Shown here: piece after piece, positions 10,853 through 19,282 of the stretch
How the letters are laid out: the number at the start of each line of letters is the position of its first letter
Numbering within the stretch: position 1 is the first letter of the stretch
Origin: Microbacterium sp. 1.5R
Lineage (GTDB): Bacteria; Actinomycetota; Actinomycetes; Actinomycetales; Microbacteriaceae
Assembly: GCF_007667425.1 (NCBI RefSeq)
Contig: NZ_VDRC01000001.1
Location: 682,001-746,000, forward strand
DNA length: 64,000 nucleotides
Reading direction: 5' to 3'
The notes under the pieces: model-generated
What the model was told of the DNA's origin: nothing
Databases searched by the model: none
The model's input: the letters and a program-made list of their open reading frames with translations, nothing else
Made by a program: the position numbers and the translations under genes

Positions 10853-11428
10853 CTACGGAGCAGGTGTCTCGCTGCCCGCCGGCGGGTTCGCCGAACGGTC
10901 GAGACCGATCACGACCGTGAGCTGCTTCAGCTCGGTGTCGTTCAGGTCCGCGTAGAAGTCGCTCTGCTGCACATCCGCTCCGCCGATGACCCCCGCGAGC
11001 CCGATCGCTGCGAGCTCGTCGTCGTCGGCCACGTAGTACACGGTGGTCGTCGCGAAGTCCTGGCTGGTGCTGTCGCTGGCGAAGACGACATCGCCCGACC
11101 ACCCGGTGTTGATGAGCGTGTCACGCATCTGGTCGTCGAGCCCCTCGTCGGCCGTGGCGTTGAGGATCAGCACCGAGTACGTGGTGTCGACCACACCCGT
11201 CTCCTCCGGCGCAGGGGTGCCCGTCGGAACGGCTTCGGGGAAGAGACTGATGCGCCCCATGACGACGAGCGAGCCGAAGATTCCGCCAATGATGAGCACG
11301 AGGGCTGCGACGAACGACCAGAGCAGGACGATCCAGCCGTTCATCCCCGGCGCTTCGGCGCGGTGCGCACCCACTCGTCCGGAGGAGCGGGAGACGTCGT
11401 CGAATCGATCGCGGTTCGGCTTAGACAC
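10853..11428 (-). CDS. LytR C-terminal domain membrane protein
   Basis: Protein of 191 aa. A short cytosolic basic N-terminus, one TM helix (about 30-56), a Pro/Thr linker, then an extracytoplasmic LytR_C-type domain (YSVLILNATADEGLDDQMRD, DFYADLNDTELKQLTVVIGLD). It has no LytR-CpsA-Psr catalytic domain, so it is an accessory wall-associated protein rather than a glycopolymer ligase. Start is GTG at 11428: TAGCAT (11435-11440) ends 6 nt before it, so the mRNA is probably leaderless. The DUF3263 gene upstream is on the same strand. Precise role unknown. Confidence 0.82.
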   Translation of the reverse strand: MSKPNRDRFDDVSRSSGRVGAHRAEAPGMNGWIVLLWSFVAALVLIIGGIFGSLVVMGRISLFPEAVPTGTPAPEETGVVDTTYSVLILNATADEGLDDQMRDTLINTGWSGDVVFASDSTSQDFATTTVYYVADDDELAAIGLAGVIGGADVQQSDFYADLNDTELKQLTVVIGLDRSANPPAGSETPAP

Positions 11429-11497
11429 CCCTCGATGCTAACGGCACCTCGCTGTACAACCGCGCCTGCGGGTGCACAGCGCGTGGCGCGCGCGTGC

Positions 11498-11755
11498 TCA
11501 GCCGACGAAACCGGGCGTTCGCGCCGTTCGCTGGTAGGCGCGACGGTCGCGGATGCGTCGCAGCCGACCGACCAGCATCGGGTCGAATTCGAGCGCCGCA
11601 TCGGAGTCGATCAGCCGCCCCAGGAGCTGGTAGTAGCGAGCAGCGCTCATGCCCAGCTGGGCACGGATGACCTCTTCCTTGGCACCGCCGTGCCTCGGCC
11701 AGGCGGTCTCGAGCGCGAGGATCAGACGATCCCGCTCCGTGAGTTCTCCGCGCAT
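11498..11755 (-). CDS. DUF3263 protein
   Basis: Small cytosolic protein of 85 aa of the DUF3263 family, an actinobacterial family that looks helix-turn-helix-like (LTERDRLILALETAWPRHGG, MSAARYYQLLGRLIDS). The many basic residues in the C-terminal half (RLRRIRDRRAYQR) suggest nucleic-acid binding; this is inference. A TAGTCT hexamer at 11762-11767 lies 6 nt before the ATG, so a leaderless start is likely; that hexamer includes the stop codon of the DUF2332 gene. It precedes the LytR_C gene in the same orientation, an order I recall from other actinobacteria. Confidence 0.85.
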   Translation of the reverse strand: MRGELTERDRLILALETAWPRHGGAKEEVIRAQLGMSAARYYQLLGRLIDSDAALEFDPMLVGRLRRIRDRRAYQRTARTPGFVG

Positions 11756-11764
11756 GGGCTCAGA

Positions 11765-12757
11765 CTATGTCGCGTCCCGTCCATCGCCCGCGCGCCACTC
11801 CCACCATCGCCCGAGCGGGTCCGCGGAGGCGCGCACCCGGCCGTCGAGCGCGACGACGAATCCCGACCAGTGCCCCGGGTCGACGGGCGGCTGCCAGAGG
11901 TCCAGCAGAGCGGGCGGATCGATCGTCACCCAGCGCGCGGGCGACGCGCGGATGCGATCGACGAGCGCCAGTCTCGCCGCGCGCGGTATGTGCACGAGGA
12001 CGCCCGGCGTCGTGATGACGAGCGTCGCGTCGGACGGCGCCGACCGCACGAGCTCGACGAGGCGCTCGGCGGCGTCGCCCCGCAGGAGAAGCGGCGGGTC
12101 TGCGGCGGCGATGTCCAGCGCTGCGGTCACACGCGCTTCGCGCCCCTCCTCCCCCGGCCACACGAGGGATCGCAGCCAGCGCCGGTCCTTCTCGTCGCGC
12201 GCATCGAGCGGCGCGAGGTCGACTCCGGCCCGCCAGACCACGTCCGGGAGGCGCAGCGCCGGCAGGTCTCCCTCGACCCGGCTCTCCAACAGGACGGAGG
12301 AGGGCCCGTCGGCGGGATGCAGCTCGGCGCGGACGAGGCCATCCGCCCCGACGATCCGATACGAATAGCGGTCGGGGTAGAGGCAGAGTCCCGCTGATGC
12401 GCCGATCTCGAGCAGGGCGATGGGCCCGTCGATCTCGGCGAGCACGGGGAGCAGTGCCGCGAGCCGCAGCGGCTCGTTGGTCTGCAGCCGTCGGTCGGTG
12501 CACTCCGAGACGATCTCGTCGGCGCGGGCGATCACGAAGGCGCGCCAGGCATCGAAGGGCTCGACGCCGGCCCCCAGCATCCGACTGACGGCGAAGACCA
12601 GCGGCGGCTGCCGTCGCGTCTCGGGGATGCGCGCGAGGATCCCGGCGACCTGCGGATCGCCGGCGACTCCTGCGGCCCACTCGGCGTACAGCTCGCTGCG
12701 CCCCGGCGCCTCCTCCGCGGCGAAGCGGGCGAATCGCTCGCGTACCGCATCCGTCAT
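11765..12757 (-). CDS. DUF2332 family protein
   Basis: Cytosolic protein of 330 aa of the DUF2332 family. The segment ALLEIGASAGLCLYPDRYSY resembles a Rossmann methyltransferase motif I, and ATLVITTPGVLVHIPRAARL fits the later strands, but no member has an assigned reaction that I know of. ATG at 12757 is preferred over the upstream in-frame start at 12847 because the family N-terminus (VRERFARFAAEEAPGRSELY) starts directly after it. It is divergent from msrB with a short shared control region. Confidence 0.82.
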   Translation of the reverse strand: MTDAVRERFARFAAEEAPGRSELYAEWAAGVAGDPQVAGILARIPETRRQPPLVFAVSRMLGAGVEPFDAWRAFVIARADEIVSECTDRRLQTNEPLRLAALLPVLAEIDGPIALLEIGASAGLCLYPDRYSYRIVGADGLVRAELHPADGPSSVLLESRVEGDLPALRLPDVVWRAGVDLAPLDARDEKDRRWLRSLVWPGEEGREARVTAALDIAAADPPLLLRGDAAERLVELVRSAPSDATLVITTPGVLVHIPRAARLALVDRIRASPARWVTIDPPALLDLWQPPVDPGHWSGFVVALDGRVRASADPLGRWWEWRAGDGRDAT

Positions 12758-12827
12758 ATGACCATCATGCCGTGGCGCCGTCACCCCCAGGACACGAGAG
12801 AATGGGGGAAGACCCTCAGGAGGACCG

Positions 12828-13232
12828 ATGTCGTACAGCGTGGACAAGACCGAAGACGAGTGGCGCGAGGAGCTGGGCGCCGACCAGTACGCCGTGCTGC
12901 GCGAAGCGGCGACGGAGCGCGCCTGGACCGGCGAGCTGCTCGACGAGAGCCGTGCCGGCCTCTACACGTGCGGCGCCTGCGGCGCCGAGCTGTTCAAGAG
13001 CGGCACGAAGTTCGACTCCGGATGCGGATGGCCGAGCTTCTACGAGTCGATCCGCCCCGATGCGGTGCAGCTGATCGAGGACACGACCCTCGGCATGGTG
13101 CGCACCGAGGTGCGCTGCGCGAACTGCGGGTCGCACCTCGGCCACGTCTTCCCCGACGGCTTCGGCACCCCGACCGGCGACCGCTACTGCATGAACTCGA
13201 TCGCGCTGAACTTCACCCCCGAGGAGTCGTGA
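12828..13232 (+). CDS. msrB: Peptide-methionine (R)-S-oxide reductase
   Basis: Repairs oxidised methionine (R epimer) in proteins, using thioredoxin. It is 134 aa, the usual size for a stand-alone MsrB. Structural zinc is held by two CxxC pairs (CGACGAELF and RCANCGSHLGHVF). The substrate motif is SGCGWPSFYE, and the catalytic cysteine is C121 in RYCMNSIAL. RBS AGGAGG lies just before the ATG, with GAGAAT at 12798-12803 as a possible -10. The stop overlaps the GTG of the nitroreductase-like gene by 4 bp, so the two form an oxidative-stress operon. Confidence 0.97.
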   Translation: MSYSVDKTEDEWREELGADQYAVLREAATERAWTGELLDESRAGLYTCGACGAELFKSGTKFDSGCGWPSFYESIRPDAVQLIEDTTLGMVRTEVRCANCGSHLGHVFPDGFGTPTGDRYCMNSIALNFTPEES

Positions 13233-13789
13233 GCGCCCTCGACGCCGTCCGGTCTCGTCAGTCCTGGTCGAAGGTCACCGCCGAGGCGCCCTCCCGAGAG
13301 GAGCTGCTGCACCTCGTCGCCGCAGCGGGTCGCGTCGCCGACCACTCCTCTCTCCGCCCGTGGCGTCTCATCGAAATGCGCGGAACAGACCGCGAGGTGC
13401 TCGGCGCCGCCATCGCGAAGGCGCAGAGCGACTCGTCGCCGTCGACCAAGCCGCTGCGTGCACCGCTGCTGATCGCCGTGGTCGCCAGCTACCGCAAGAG
13501 CGACAAGGTGCCGCGCTGGGAGCAGGAGGCCGTCGCCGCCGGCGTCGCGCACGTGCTGAGCCTGCTTCTGGACGAGGCGGGATGGGGCGTCATCTGGCGC
13601 ACCGGTCACTACACCCGCGCCAAGGCGGTCGCGAAGGCGCACGGTCTCGACAAGAACGAGGAGCTGCTGGGCTGGCTCTACGTCGGCGGCAAGCCGGAGG
13701 GCAAGAAGCCGGGACGTCGCAAGACCGTGGAGGCCCGAAAGCTCGTCACTCGAATGCCGAAGCCGAAGAAGCGCGACGCGAAGAGCTAG
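13229..13789 (+). CDS. Nitroreductase-family flavoprotein
   Basis: Protein of 186 aa of the FMN-dependent nitroreductase superfamily. The N-terminal region with ADHSSLRPWRLIEMRG is the usual FMN phosphate/isoalloxazine segment; EAVAAGVAHVLSLLLDEAGW and GVIWRTGHY are the dimer-interface and flavin-stacking parts; ELLGWLYVGGKPE matches the family C-terminus. The GTG start overlaps the msrB stop (GTGA), so it is translationally coupled. The very basic C-terminal tail (RRKTVEARKLVTRMPKPKKR) is unusual for the family. Its stop is directly abutted by the stop of the convergent YdcZ gene. The substrate cannot be inferred. Confidence 0.88.
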   Translation: MSALDAVRSRQSWSKVTAEAPSREELLHLVAAAGRVADHSSLRPWRLIEMRGTDREVLGAAIAKAQSDSSPSTKPLRAPLLIAVVASYRKSDKVPRWEQEAVAAGVAHVLSLLLDEAGWGVIWRTGHYTRAKAVAKAHGLDKNEELLGWLYVGGKPEGKKPGRRKTVEARKLVTRMPKPKKRDAKS

Positions 13790-14728
13790 TCAGCGGCGAC
13801 GGCGCGGCAGCGCGACCGCCACGGACGCGACGGCCAGCACGACCATGCCTGCGATCTGCCACGGCGCCGGGCCCGCCGCCGCGGGCCAGACGAGGTCGAT
13901 CACCACGGATGCCGCGAGCTGCCCGAGCACGGAGCCGAGGCCCATCAGCAGCACTCCCGTGTGCGCCACGATGAACGCGCCGAGCAGGATGTAGGCGAAG
14001 CCGAGCAGACCGCCGAGGTACAGCCAGGGTTCAGCGGGCGGAGCGGAGGGCAGCCCCCGGATCGCGATGCTCACGGCTGCGGCGAGGAGCAGGGCGACCG
14101 TGCCCGCGACGAAGCTCGTGAACGTGGCGATGAGCGGCGACTGCACCCGCTGCGCGAGGCGTCCGTTCGTGGCCGCCTGCCATGCGATGCCGATGCCGGC
14201 GGCGAAGGGAAGCAGCAGCATCCAGAGCGGAGCTGTGGCGAGCACGTCGCCGCTGAGCGAGATCCCCACCGCGGCGAGCGCCAGCGCACCGCCGAGCACG
14301 CGCCCGGGGGTGACTGCGACGACCCCTGCCGGGCCGAAGCCGATGCGGTCGAGGACGAGGCCGTGAAGACTCTGCCCTGCCACGACTCCGACGGTGAAGA
14401 GCGACACGCCCAGCACACCGGCCGTCACGCCCTGCGTCGAGACGGTGAGGGCGCCGCAGGCGCCGCCCAGCAGCATCCAGAACGGGATCGTCCGCCGGCG
14501 GATGCCGTCGCGCAACCGCCCCACGCCGCGACGGGCGGAGGGGAGGCAGACGACCACGATGATGAGCGCCGCGAGTCCGACGGCGAAGGAGATCAGTCCG
14601 GCGACGACGCCGTTGTCGACCTTCACCCCGAGCACGCCGTTGATACGCGCCTGCACGGCCGTCATGATGCCGATCGCGACCGCCGCGCCGAGCGCGACGG
14701 GGGCGGGCAGGCGGCGGTCCGTGATCAC
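13790..14728 (-). CDS. YdcZ-type (DUF606) DMT transporter
   Basis: Integral membrane protein of 312 aa with about ten TM helices, made of two tandem YdcZ/DUF606 halves: the first starts GAAVAIGIMTAVQARINGVLG and the second near GIGIAWQAATNGRLAQR, both with the typical N-G-x-L/R motif. Substrate unknown; relatives belong to the drug/metabolite transporter superfamily. GTG at 14728 is the start: TAGGGT at 14735-14740 ends 6 nt before it, indicating leaderless expression. Divergent from the SRAP gene. Confidence 0.88.
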   Translation of the reverse strand: MITDRRLPAPVALGAAVAIGIMTAVQARINGVLGVKVDNGVVAGLISFAVGLAALIIVVVCLPSARRGVGRLRDGIRRRTIPFWMLLGGACGALTVSTQGVTAGVLGVSLFTVGVVAGQSLHGLVLDRIGFGPAGVVAVTPGRVLGGALALAAVGISLSGDVLATAPLWMLLLPFAAGIGIAWQAATNGRLAQRVQSPLIATFTSFVAGTVALLLAAAVSIAIRGLPSAPPAEPWLYLGGLLGFAYILLGAFIVAHTGVLLMGLGSVLGQLAASVVIDLVWPAAAGPAPWQIAGMVVLAVASVAVALPRRRR

Positions 14729-14762
14729 CCGTCGACCCTATCCGAGCCGCTGTCGGCGACCC

Positions 14763-14791
14763 GTGACGATGTCGGTGGCGCGGCGTACGCT
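14763..14791 (+). promoter_or_regulatory. Leaderless promoter of SRAP gene
   Basis: GTGACG (14763-14768), a 17-bp spacer and TACGCT (14786-14791), then 6 nt to the ATG at 14798. This is the best example in the window of a promoter whose start point should coincide with the start codon. Confidence 0.6.
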
Positions 14792-14797
14792 GGCGAC

Positions 14798-15424
14798 ATG
14801 TGCGCGAGCTACGGACTTGACCCCCGCTTCACCGACGCGGAACTCCTCGCGGCCGCCGACGAAGCGGTGCTCGACGGGTTGCGCGAGTGGGCCGACGAGA
14901 ACGCGGGAGAGACCGTGCGCCCGACGGGCAAGAACCTCCGGAACCTCAATCCGATCGTGGTGCAGCCCGACACCGCGCCGACGCTCGAGCCCGCCTGGTG
15001 GGGCTTCCTCGTCGGCGGCGAGCCGTCGAAGTTCCCGTCGATCAACACGAGGTCCGAACGTCTGCAGGATCGCCCCGGCGGGTTGAAGACGCGCGCGCTG
15101 GTGCCCGCGACCAGCTGGTATGAGATGAAGAAGCCGGAGCGCGTGTGGCATGAGTTCCTCGTCGACGACGGCGCGCTGTTCGGCATGGCGGCGGTGACCC
15201 AGCGGGGTCGCACGGCCGACGGCGCCTGGTTCACCTGCTACTCGATCGTCATGCGGCCTGCCCCCGAGCGTCTCGCCGACATCCACGACCGGATGCCGCT
15301 GCTGATCCCCGCGTCGCTGAGCCACGACTGGCTGACCGCCGAACCCACGAGAGAGATCATCGACGAGGCGATCGCGGCATCCGACGAGGTCGCCGCACGC
15401 GTGACCGCTCGTCCCCGCGCCTGA
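14798..15424 (+). CDS. SRAP domain protein (YedK/HMCES-like)
   Basis: Protein of 208 aa that is expected to form a covalent thiazolidine link with abasic sites in single-stranded DNA, protecting them from breakage. All key residues are present: Cys2 (exposed after Met removal, MCASYG), N83 (INTRSE), E109 (SWYEM) and H163 (DIHDRMPLL). The start at 14798 is fixed by Cys2 being next to the initiator Met, and agrees with the leaderless promoter. The genomic partner is not informative: it stands alone between a transporter and an ABC system. Confidence 0.94.
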   Translation: MCASYGLDPRFTDAELLAAADEAVLDGLREWADENAGETVRPTGKNLRNLNPIVVQPDTAPTLEPAWWGFLVGGEPSKFPSINTRSERLQDRPGGLKTRALVPATSWYEMKKPERVWHEFLVDDGALFGMAAVTQRGRTADGAWFTCYSIVMRPAPERLADIHDRMPLLIPASLSHDWLTAEPTREIIDEAIAASDEVAARVTARPRA

Positions 15425-15436
15425 TCGACCGCCGAC

Positions 15437-15482
15437 TGCGTCATCCTCCGGTGCCACTCCTCGGGCACCTCCGGATGACGCA
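15437..15482. repeat. Inverted repeat upstream of ABC operon
   Basis: Arms TGCGTCATCC (15437-15446) plus GGTGCC (15450-15455) pair with GGCACC (15464-15469) plus GGATGACGCA (15473-15482), interrupted by a symmetric 3-nt mismatch. It may be the SRAP terminator or an operator for the ABC/two-component operon starting at 15537. Confidence 0.6.
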
Positions 15483-15536
15483 TGCGGTACCGCGGGAGGA
15501 CGCGGAGGATGAGCCGTCGGCCGTAGCGTCGAAAGC

Positions 15537-16448
15537 ATGATCACAGCAGAGGGCCTCACGAAGAGGTTCGGAGACAAGACAGCCGTCCAGGACGTGTCGT
15601 TCACGGTCAAGCCGGGCACCGTCACCGGGTTCCTCGGACCCAACGGCGCCGGCAAGTCGACCACGATGCGACTCATCGTCGGCCTCGACCGCCCGACCTC
15701 GGGCACCGCCACGGTCGCCGGTCGGGAATACCGTTCGCTGCGCGCTCCGCTCACCGAGGTGGGAGTGCTGCTCGACGCCAAGGCCGTGCACACGGGCCGC
15801 ACGGCGCGTAACCATCTGCGGGCCATGGCGGCGACCCACGGCATCCCCGCGTCGCGGGTCGACGAGGTCATCGATCTCGCCGGCATCGGCTCGGTCGCCC
15901 GCAAGCGCGCCGGCAAGTTCTCTCTCGGCATGGGCCAGCGACTCGGCATCGCGTCGGCACTTCTCGGCGACCCGCACACCCTGATCCTCGACGAGCCGGT
16001 CAACGGTCTCGACCCCGAGGGCGTGCGCTGGGTGCGCCAGTTCGTGCGGCACGCAGCCTCGGAGGGACGCACCGTGCTGCTCTCCAGTCACCTCATGAGC
16101 GAGATGGCGCAGACCGCCGATCACGTCATCGTGATGGGGCGCGGCCGCGTGCTCGCCGACGCCCCTCTCGATGACCTGGTGCGGGCGTGGACCCGCAACA
16201 CCGTGCGGGTCCGCACGCCGCGGGCTGCAGACCTCGCGGCCGTCGTCGGCGGCCCCGACGTCGAGATCGTCAGCACCGCGCCCGACCTGCTCGACGTCGT
16301 CGGCCTGCCCGCGTCGCGCATCGGCGACCTGGCTGCCGATCGCGGCATCCCTCTCCACGAACTGACGCCCACCACCGGGTCGCTCGAAGACGCCTACCTC
16401 GCCCTGACCGGCGACGCGGTCGAGTACCGGACCAAGGAGATCTCATGA
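15537..16448 (+). CDS. ABC transporter ATP-binding protein
   Basis: ATPase of 303 aa of the DrrA/antibiotic-export type. It has Walker A GPNGAGKST (about 36-44), signature FSLGMGQRLGIAS, Walker B TLILDEPVNGLDPEG and the H-loop SSHLMSEM. The C-terminal ~80 residues are the accessory region common to CcmA/YadG-like ATPases. TAGCGT (15524-15529) ends 7 nt before the ATG with no RBS, so this may be leaderless. Its stop overlaps the permease start (ATGA). With the permease and downstream kinase/regulator it resembles self-regulated export modules. Confidence 0.94.
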   Translation: MITAEGLTKRFGDKTAVQDVSFTVKPGTVTGFLGPNGAGKSTTMRLIVGLDRPTSGTATVAGREYRSLRAPLTEVGVLLDAKAVHTGRTARNHLRAMAATHGIPASRVDEVIDLAGIGSVARKRAGKFSLGMGQRLGIASALLGDPHTLILDEPVNGLDPEGVRWVRQFVRHAASEGRTVLLSSHLMSEMAQTADHVIVMGRGRVLADAPLDDLVRAWTRNTVRVRTPRAADLAAVVGGPDVEIVSTAPDLLDVVGLPASRIGDLAADRGIPLHELTPTTGSLEDAYLALTGDAVEYRTKEIS

Positions 16449-17254
16449 CCACCCAGGCTCCCACCCTCACCCGCCAACGCGTCGACACGGGCCACCGCCT
16501 CTCGTTCGTCCGCGAGGTGCGCGGCGAGTGGATCAAGCTCGCGACTCTGCGCTCCACATGGTGGTCGATCGGGATCGCCGCGCTGCTGACGATCGGCATC
16601 GCTGTGCTCATCGCCCAGGCCATCGACACACCCGATTTCGCCCCCATCCAGGCGGTCGTGATGCCGCTGCAGTTCACGATGCTCCTCGCCGGCATCCTCG
16701 GCGCGATCGCCGTCACCGGTGAGTATTCGACAGGGATAATCCGCTCGACGCTCACAGCGAATCCCCGTCGTGGTTCGGCGCTGCTGGCGAAGGCGGTCGT
16801 CGTCGGCCTGTTCCTGTTCGTCTCGTCGCTGATCATCTTCTCGGCGGCGGCGGTGGCCGTGGGACTGGTGGTCGCTTCCCGCGATCAGAGCATCGACTGG
16901 AGCGACCCCTCCGCGTCGTTCCTGCCCATCGTGGTGGCGTCGTTGTCGATGGCCGTGTTCGCGCTGATCGGCGTCGCCTTCGGGTTCCTCCTGCGCTCCG
17001 GCGCGGGAGCGATCGCAGCGACCGTCGGCCTCCTCTTCGTCCTTCCCATCGTCGCCACCTTCTTCACGATGGCCGGGGAAGCGTGGGCGTGGGTCATCGA
17101 CGCGTCCGCCTATCTCCCCGTCGCCGCCGCACAGAGCGCGATCCTCCCCGAGGGCGCCGCCCTCGAGAGTCCCGTCGCCTACCTGACCCTGGGCGCCTGG
17201 ACCGTAGGTGGGCTGCTCGCTGCGTGGATCGTGCTCCGTACACGAGACGCGTGA
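16445..17254 (+). CDS. ABC-2 type permease
   Basis: Membrane protein of 269 aa with six predicted TM helices. The N-terminal soluble stretch (VRGEWIKLATLRSTWWSIGI) and the conserved GEYSTGIIRSTLTANPRR loop after TM2 are typical of ABC-2 permeases of exporters. It starts within the stop of the ATPase gene (ATGA overlap). Probably two copies pair with two ATPases. Substrate unknown. Confidence 0.92.
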   Translation: MTTQAPTLTRQRVDTGHRLSFVREVRGEWIKLATLRSTWWSIGIAALLTIGIAVLIAQAIDTPDFAPIQAVVMPLQFTMLLAGILGAIAVTGEYSTGIIRSTLTANPRRGSALLAKAVVVGLFLFVSSLIIFSAAAVAVGLVVASRDQSIDWSDPSASFLPIVVASLSMAVFALIGVAFGFLLRSGAGAIAATVGLLFVLPIVATFFTMAGEAWAWVIDASAYLPVAAAQSAILPEGAALESPVAYLTLGAWTVGGLLAAWIVLRTRDA

Positions 17255-17279
17255 GCGCGCCGCCGCGTAGAGTTCCCCG

Positions 17280-18545
17280 GTGACCAGCACCCGCAGCCGC
17301 AGCTCCGTCCGCGAGGACGAGGAGCTGCGGCTGCCGCGTCCCCCCGGGGTGTTCCGTCGGTTCTGGGCTCGGCACCCCGTCGTCGCCGACGTGCTGATAA
17401 CGCTCGTCTGCCTCGGTCTCTCGCTCCTCCCTGCTGCGCCGTACGAACCGGCAGTCGCGGACCCCCTCGCGATCGCCTTCGCGGCCGTGGCACCCGTCGC
17501 GATCATCGCTGCGTGCGTCTCGCTGATGTGGCGTCGCATCGCACCGCTGGTGCCTTTCCTCGCGTCGGCCGCGCTCGAAGGGCTGCTGCTCTTCGCCGCT
17601 CAGCCGGCCGGCACGCCGTTGATGCTCGTGACGTGCTATTCGCTCGCCGTCTATCGATCGTCACGCGCCGCGTGGACGGGTCTCGGCATCGCGCTCGCAG
17701 CGATCGTCACGATCGCTGCCCCGCTCATCCTCACCGGGGTCATCTCGATGCAGATCGGTCTGAACACGGGGCTGACGGTGCTCGTGTTCGGCCTGATCGG
17801 CACCCTCATCGGAGTGAACGTCGGCGGGCGCAAGAGATACATCGCCGCAGTGATCGACCGCTCCCGCCAGCTGCTCATCGAACGCGATCAGCAGGCTCAG
17901 CTCGCAGCCGCCGCGGAGCGCGCCCGTATCGCCCGGGAGATGCACGACATCGTGTCGCATTCCCTCACGGTCATCGTCGCCCTGTCGGAAGGGGCGGCGG
18001 CCACGGCCGACCGGGCTCAGGCGGCGTCCGCATCCACCGCCGCCGCGACGACCGCGCGCGATGCCCTGACCGAGATGCGAGCGATGCTGGGCGTGCTGCG
18101 CGATGCGGAGGCCACTGCCCCGCTGGCGCCCGTCGCTCCCGTCGACCCCCGCGAGACGGTGGCGACAGCGCAGCGCGCCGGCTTCCCGGTCACGCTCACT
18201 GAATCGGGTACGGGCACGCTCTCCCCCGCCGTGTCGCACGCCGTCGGACGCATCGTCCAGGAAGGCGTCACCAACGCCATGCGCCACGCGCCTTCGGCGA
18301 CCTCGATCGCTGTGCGCATCGTCCATGCCGACGCGAGCGTCGTCATCGAGGTCGTCAACGACGGCGCCGATCGTGCTGTAGGCGTGGCCGGCTTCGGCCT
18401 GCGCGGGCTCGCCGAGCGGACCGCCCATGTGCACGGCGACTTCGCGTCTGAGCCCGTGGCGGGCGGCCGATGGGTGCTCCGAGCGGAACTCCCTGTCCAC
18501 CATGCATCCGATCCCGCCGAGTCAGCCCATAAGGAGTCGTCATGA
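17280..18545 (+). CDS. NarL-type sensor histidine kinase
   Basis: Protein of 421 aa with about five to six TM helices in residues 35-190 and little extracellular sequence, followed by a HisKA_3 dimerisation domain with H222 in REMHDIVSHSL and an HATPase (GRIVQEGVTNAMRHAP, GFGLRGLAERT). This intramembrane-sensing layout is common for kinases next to ABC exporters. The start is GTG at 17280: TAGAGT at 17268-17273 lies 6 nt upstream and no RBS is seen. Its stop overlaps the regulator gene by 4 bp. Confidence 0.93.
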   Translation: MTSTRSRSSVREDEELRLPRPPGVFRRFWARHPVVADVLITLVCLGLSLLPAAPYEPAVADPLAIAFAAVAPVAIIAACVSLMWRRIAPLVPFLASAALEGLLLFAAQPAGTPLMLVTCYSLAVYRSSRAAWTGLGIALAAIVTIAAPLILTGVISMQIGLNTGLTVLVFGLIGTLIGVNVGGRKRYIAAVIDRSRQLLIERDQQAQLAAAAERARIAREMHDIVSHSLTVIVALSEGAAATADRAQAASASTAAATTARDALTEMRAMLGVLRDAEATAPLAPVAPVDPRETVATAQRAGFPVTLTESGTGTLSPAVSHAVGRIVQEGVTNAMRHAPSATSIAVRIVHADASVVIEVVNDGADRAVGVAGFGLRGLAERTAHVHGDFASEPVAGGRWVLRAELPVHHASDPAESAHKESS

Positions 18546-19237
18546 CCGACCCGATCTCGATCCTCCTCGTCGACGATCAGGAGCTGATCCGCCTCGGATT
18601 CCGCATGGTGTTGGAGGCCGAGGACGACATCGTGATCGTCGGCGAAGCGGGAGACGGTCGCTCCGCGATCGCACAGACCGCCTCCCTGCATCCCGATCTC
18701 GTCCTGATGGACATCCGCATGCCGGGGCTGGACGGGATCGCAGCGACCGAGGCGATCGTGCGCGAGTACCCCGCGAGCCGCGTGCTCGTGCTGACGACGT
18801 TCGACCTCGACGAGTACGCGTTCGGGGCCATCCGAGCGGGTGCCAGCGGGTTCCTCCTCAAGGACGCACACCGTCACGAGATGATCGCGGCCGTGCGCGC
18901 GGTGCACCGCGGCGACGCCGCTCTGGCGCCGAGCGTGACACGGCGGCTTCTCGAACACGTGGGCCCCCAGCTCGACGCGGCGGAGACGGAGCCGTCCGCG
19001 GCGGTCGACGACCCCACGACCGCTCTGACGGAACGCGAGCGGGACGTGTTCCTGGAGATGGCGCGCGGGCGCACGAACGCCGAGATCGCCCAGGCCCTCT
19101 ATGTGAGCGAGTCGACCGTGAAGACCCACGTGGGTCGGGTGCTGTCCAAACTGGGCGCGCGTGACCGCATCCACGCTGTGATCCTCGCGCACCGCCTGGG
19201 CGTCGTGGGCGACGAGCCTCTGCCCGGAGAGCACTGA
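18542..19237 (+). CDS. NarL/LuxR-family response regulator
   Basis: Protein of 231 aa: receiver with D57 (LMDIRMPGLDG), Thr in LTTFDLDEYAF and Lys in FLLKDA; C-terminal LuxR helix-turn-helix (ALTERERDVFLEMARGRTN, VSESTVKTHVGRVLSKLGA). ATGA overlap with the kinase gene. It is expected to regulate the adjacent ABC operon in response to the kinase; a candidate operator is the inverted repeat at 15437-15482. Confidence 0.95.
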   Translation: MTDPISILLVDDQELIRLGFRMVLEAEDDIVIVGEAGDGRSAIAQTASLHPDLVLMDIRMPGLDGIAATEAIVREYPASRVLVLTTFDLDEYAFGAIRAGASGFLLKDAHRHEMIAAVRAVHRGDAALAPSVTRRLLEHVGPQLDAAETEPSAAVDDPTTALTERERDVFLEMARGRTNAEIAQALYVSESTVKTHVGRVLSKLGARDRIHAVILAHRLGVVGDEPLPGEH

Positions 19238-19268
19238 CGCGCCGACGCCCTCGGGCACCGGCGCGTCA
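19235..19268. terminator. Bidirectional terminator regulator / AKR
   Basis: Stem TGACGCGCCG (19235-19244) with CGGCGCGTCA (19259-19268), extended inside by GCCC/GGGC after an AC/AC mismatch. The regulator's TGA stop lies in the left arm. Located between convergent gene ends. Confidence 0.75.
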
Positions 19269-19282
19269 CTGCGAGAGCTCGC

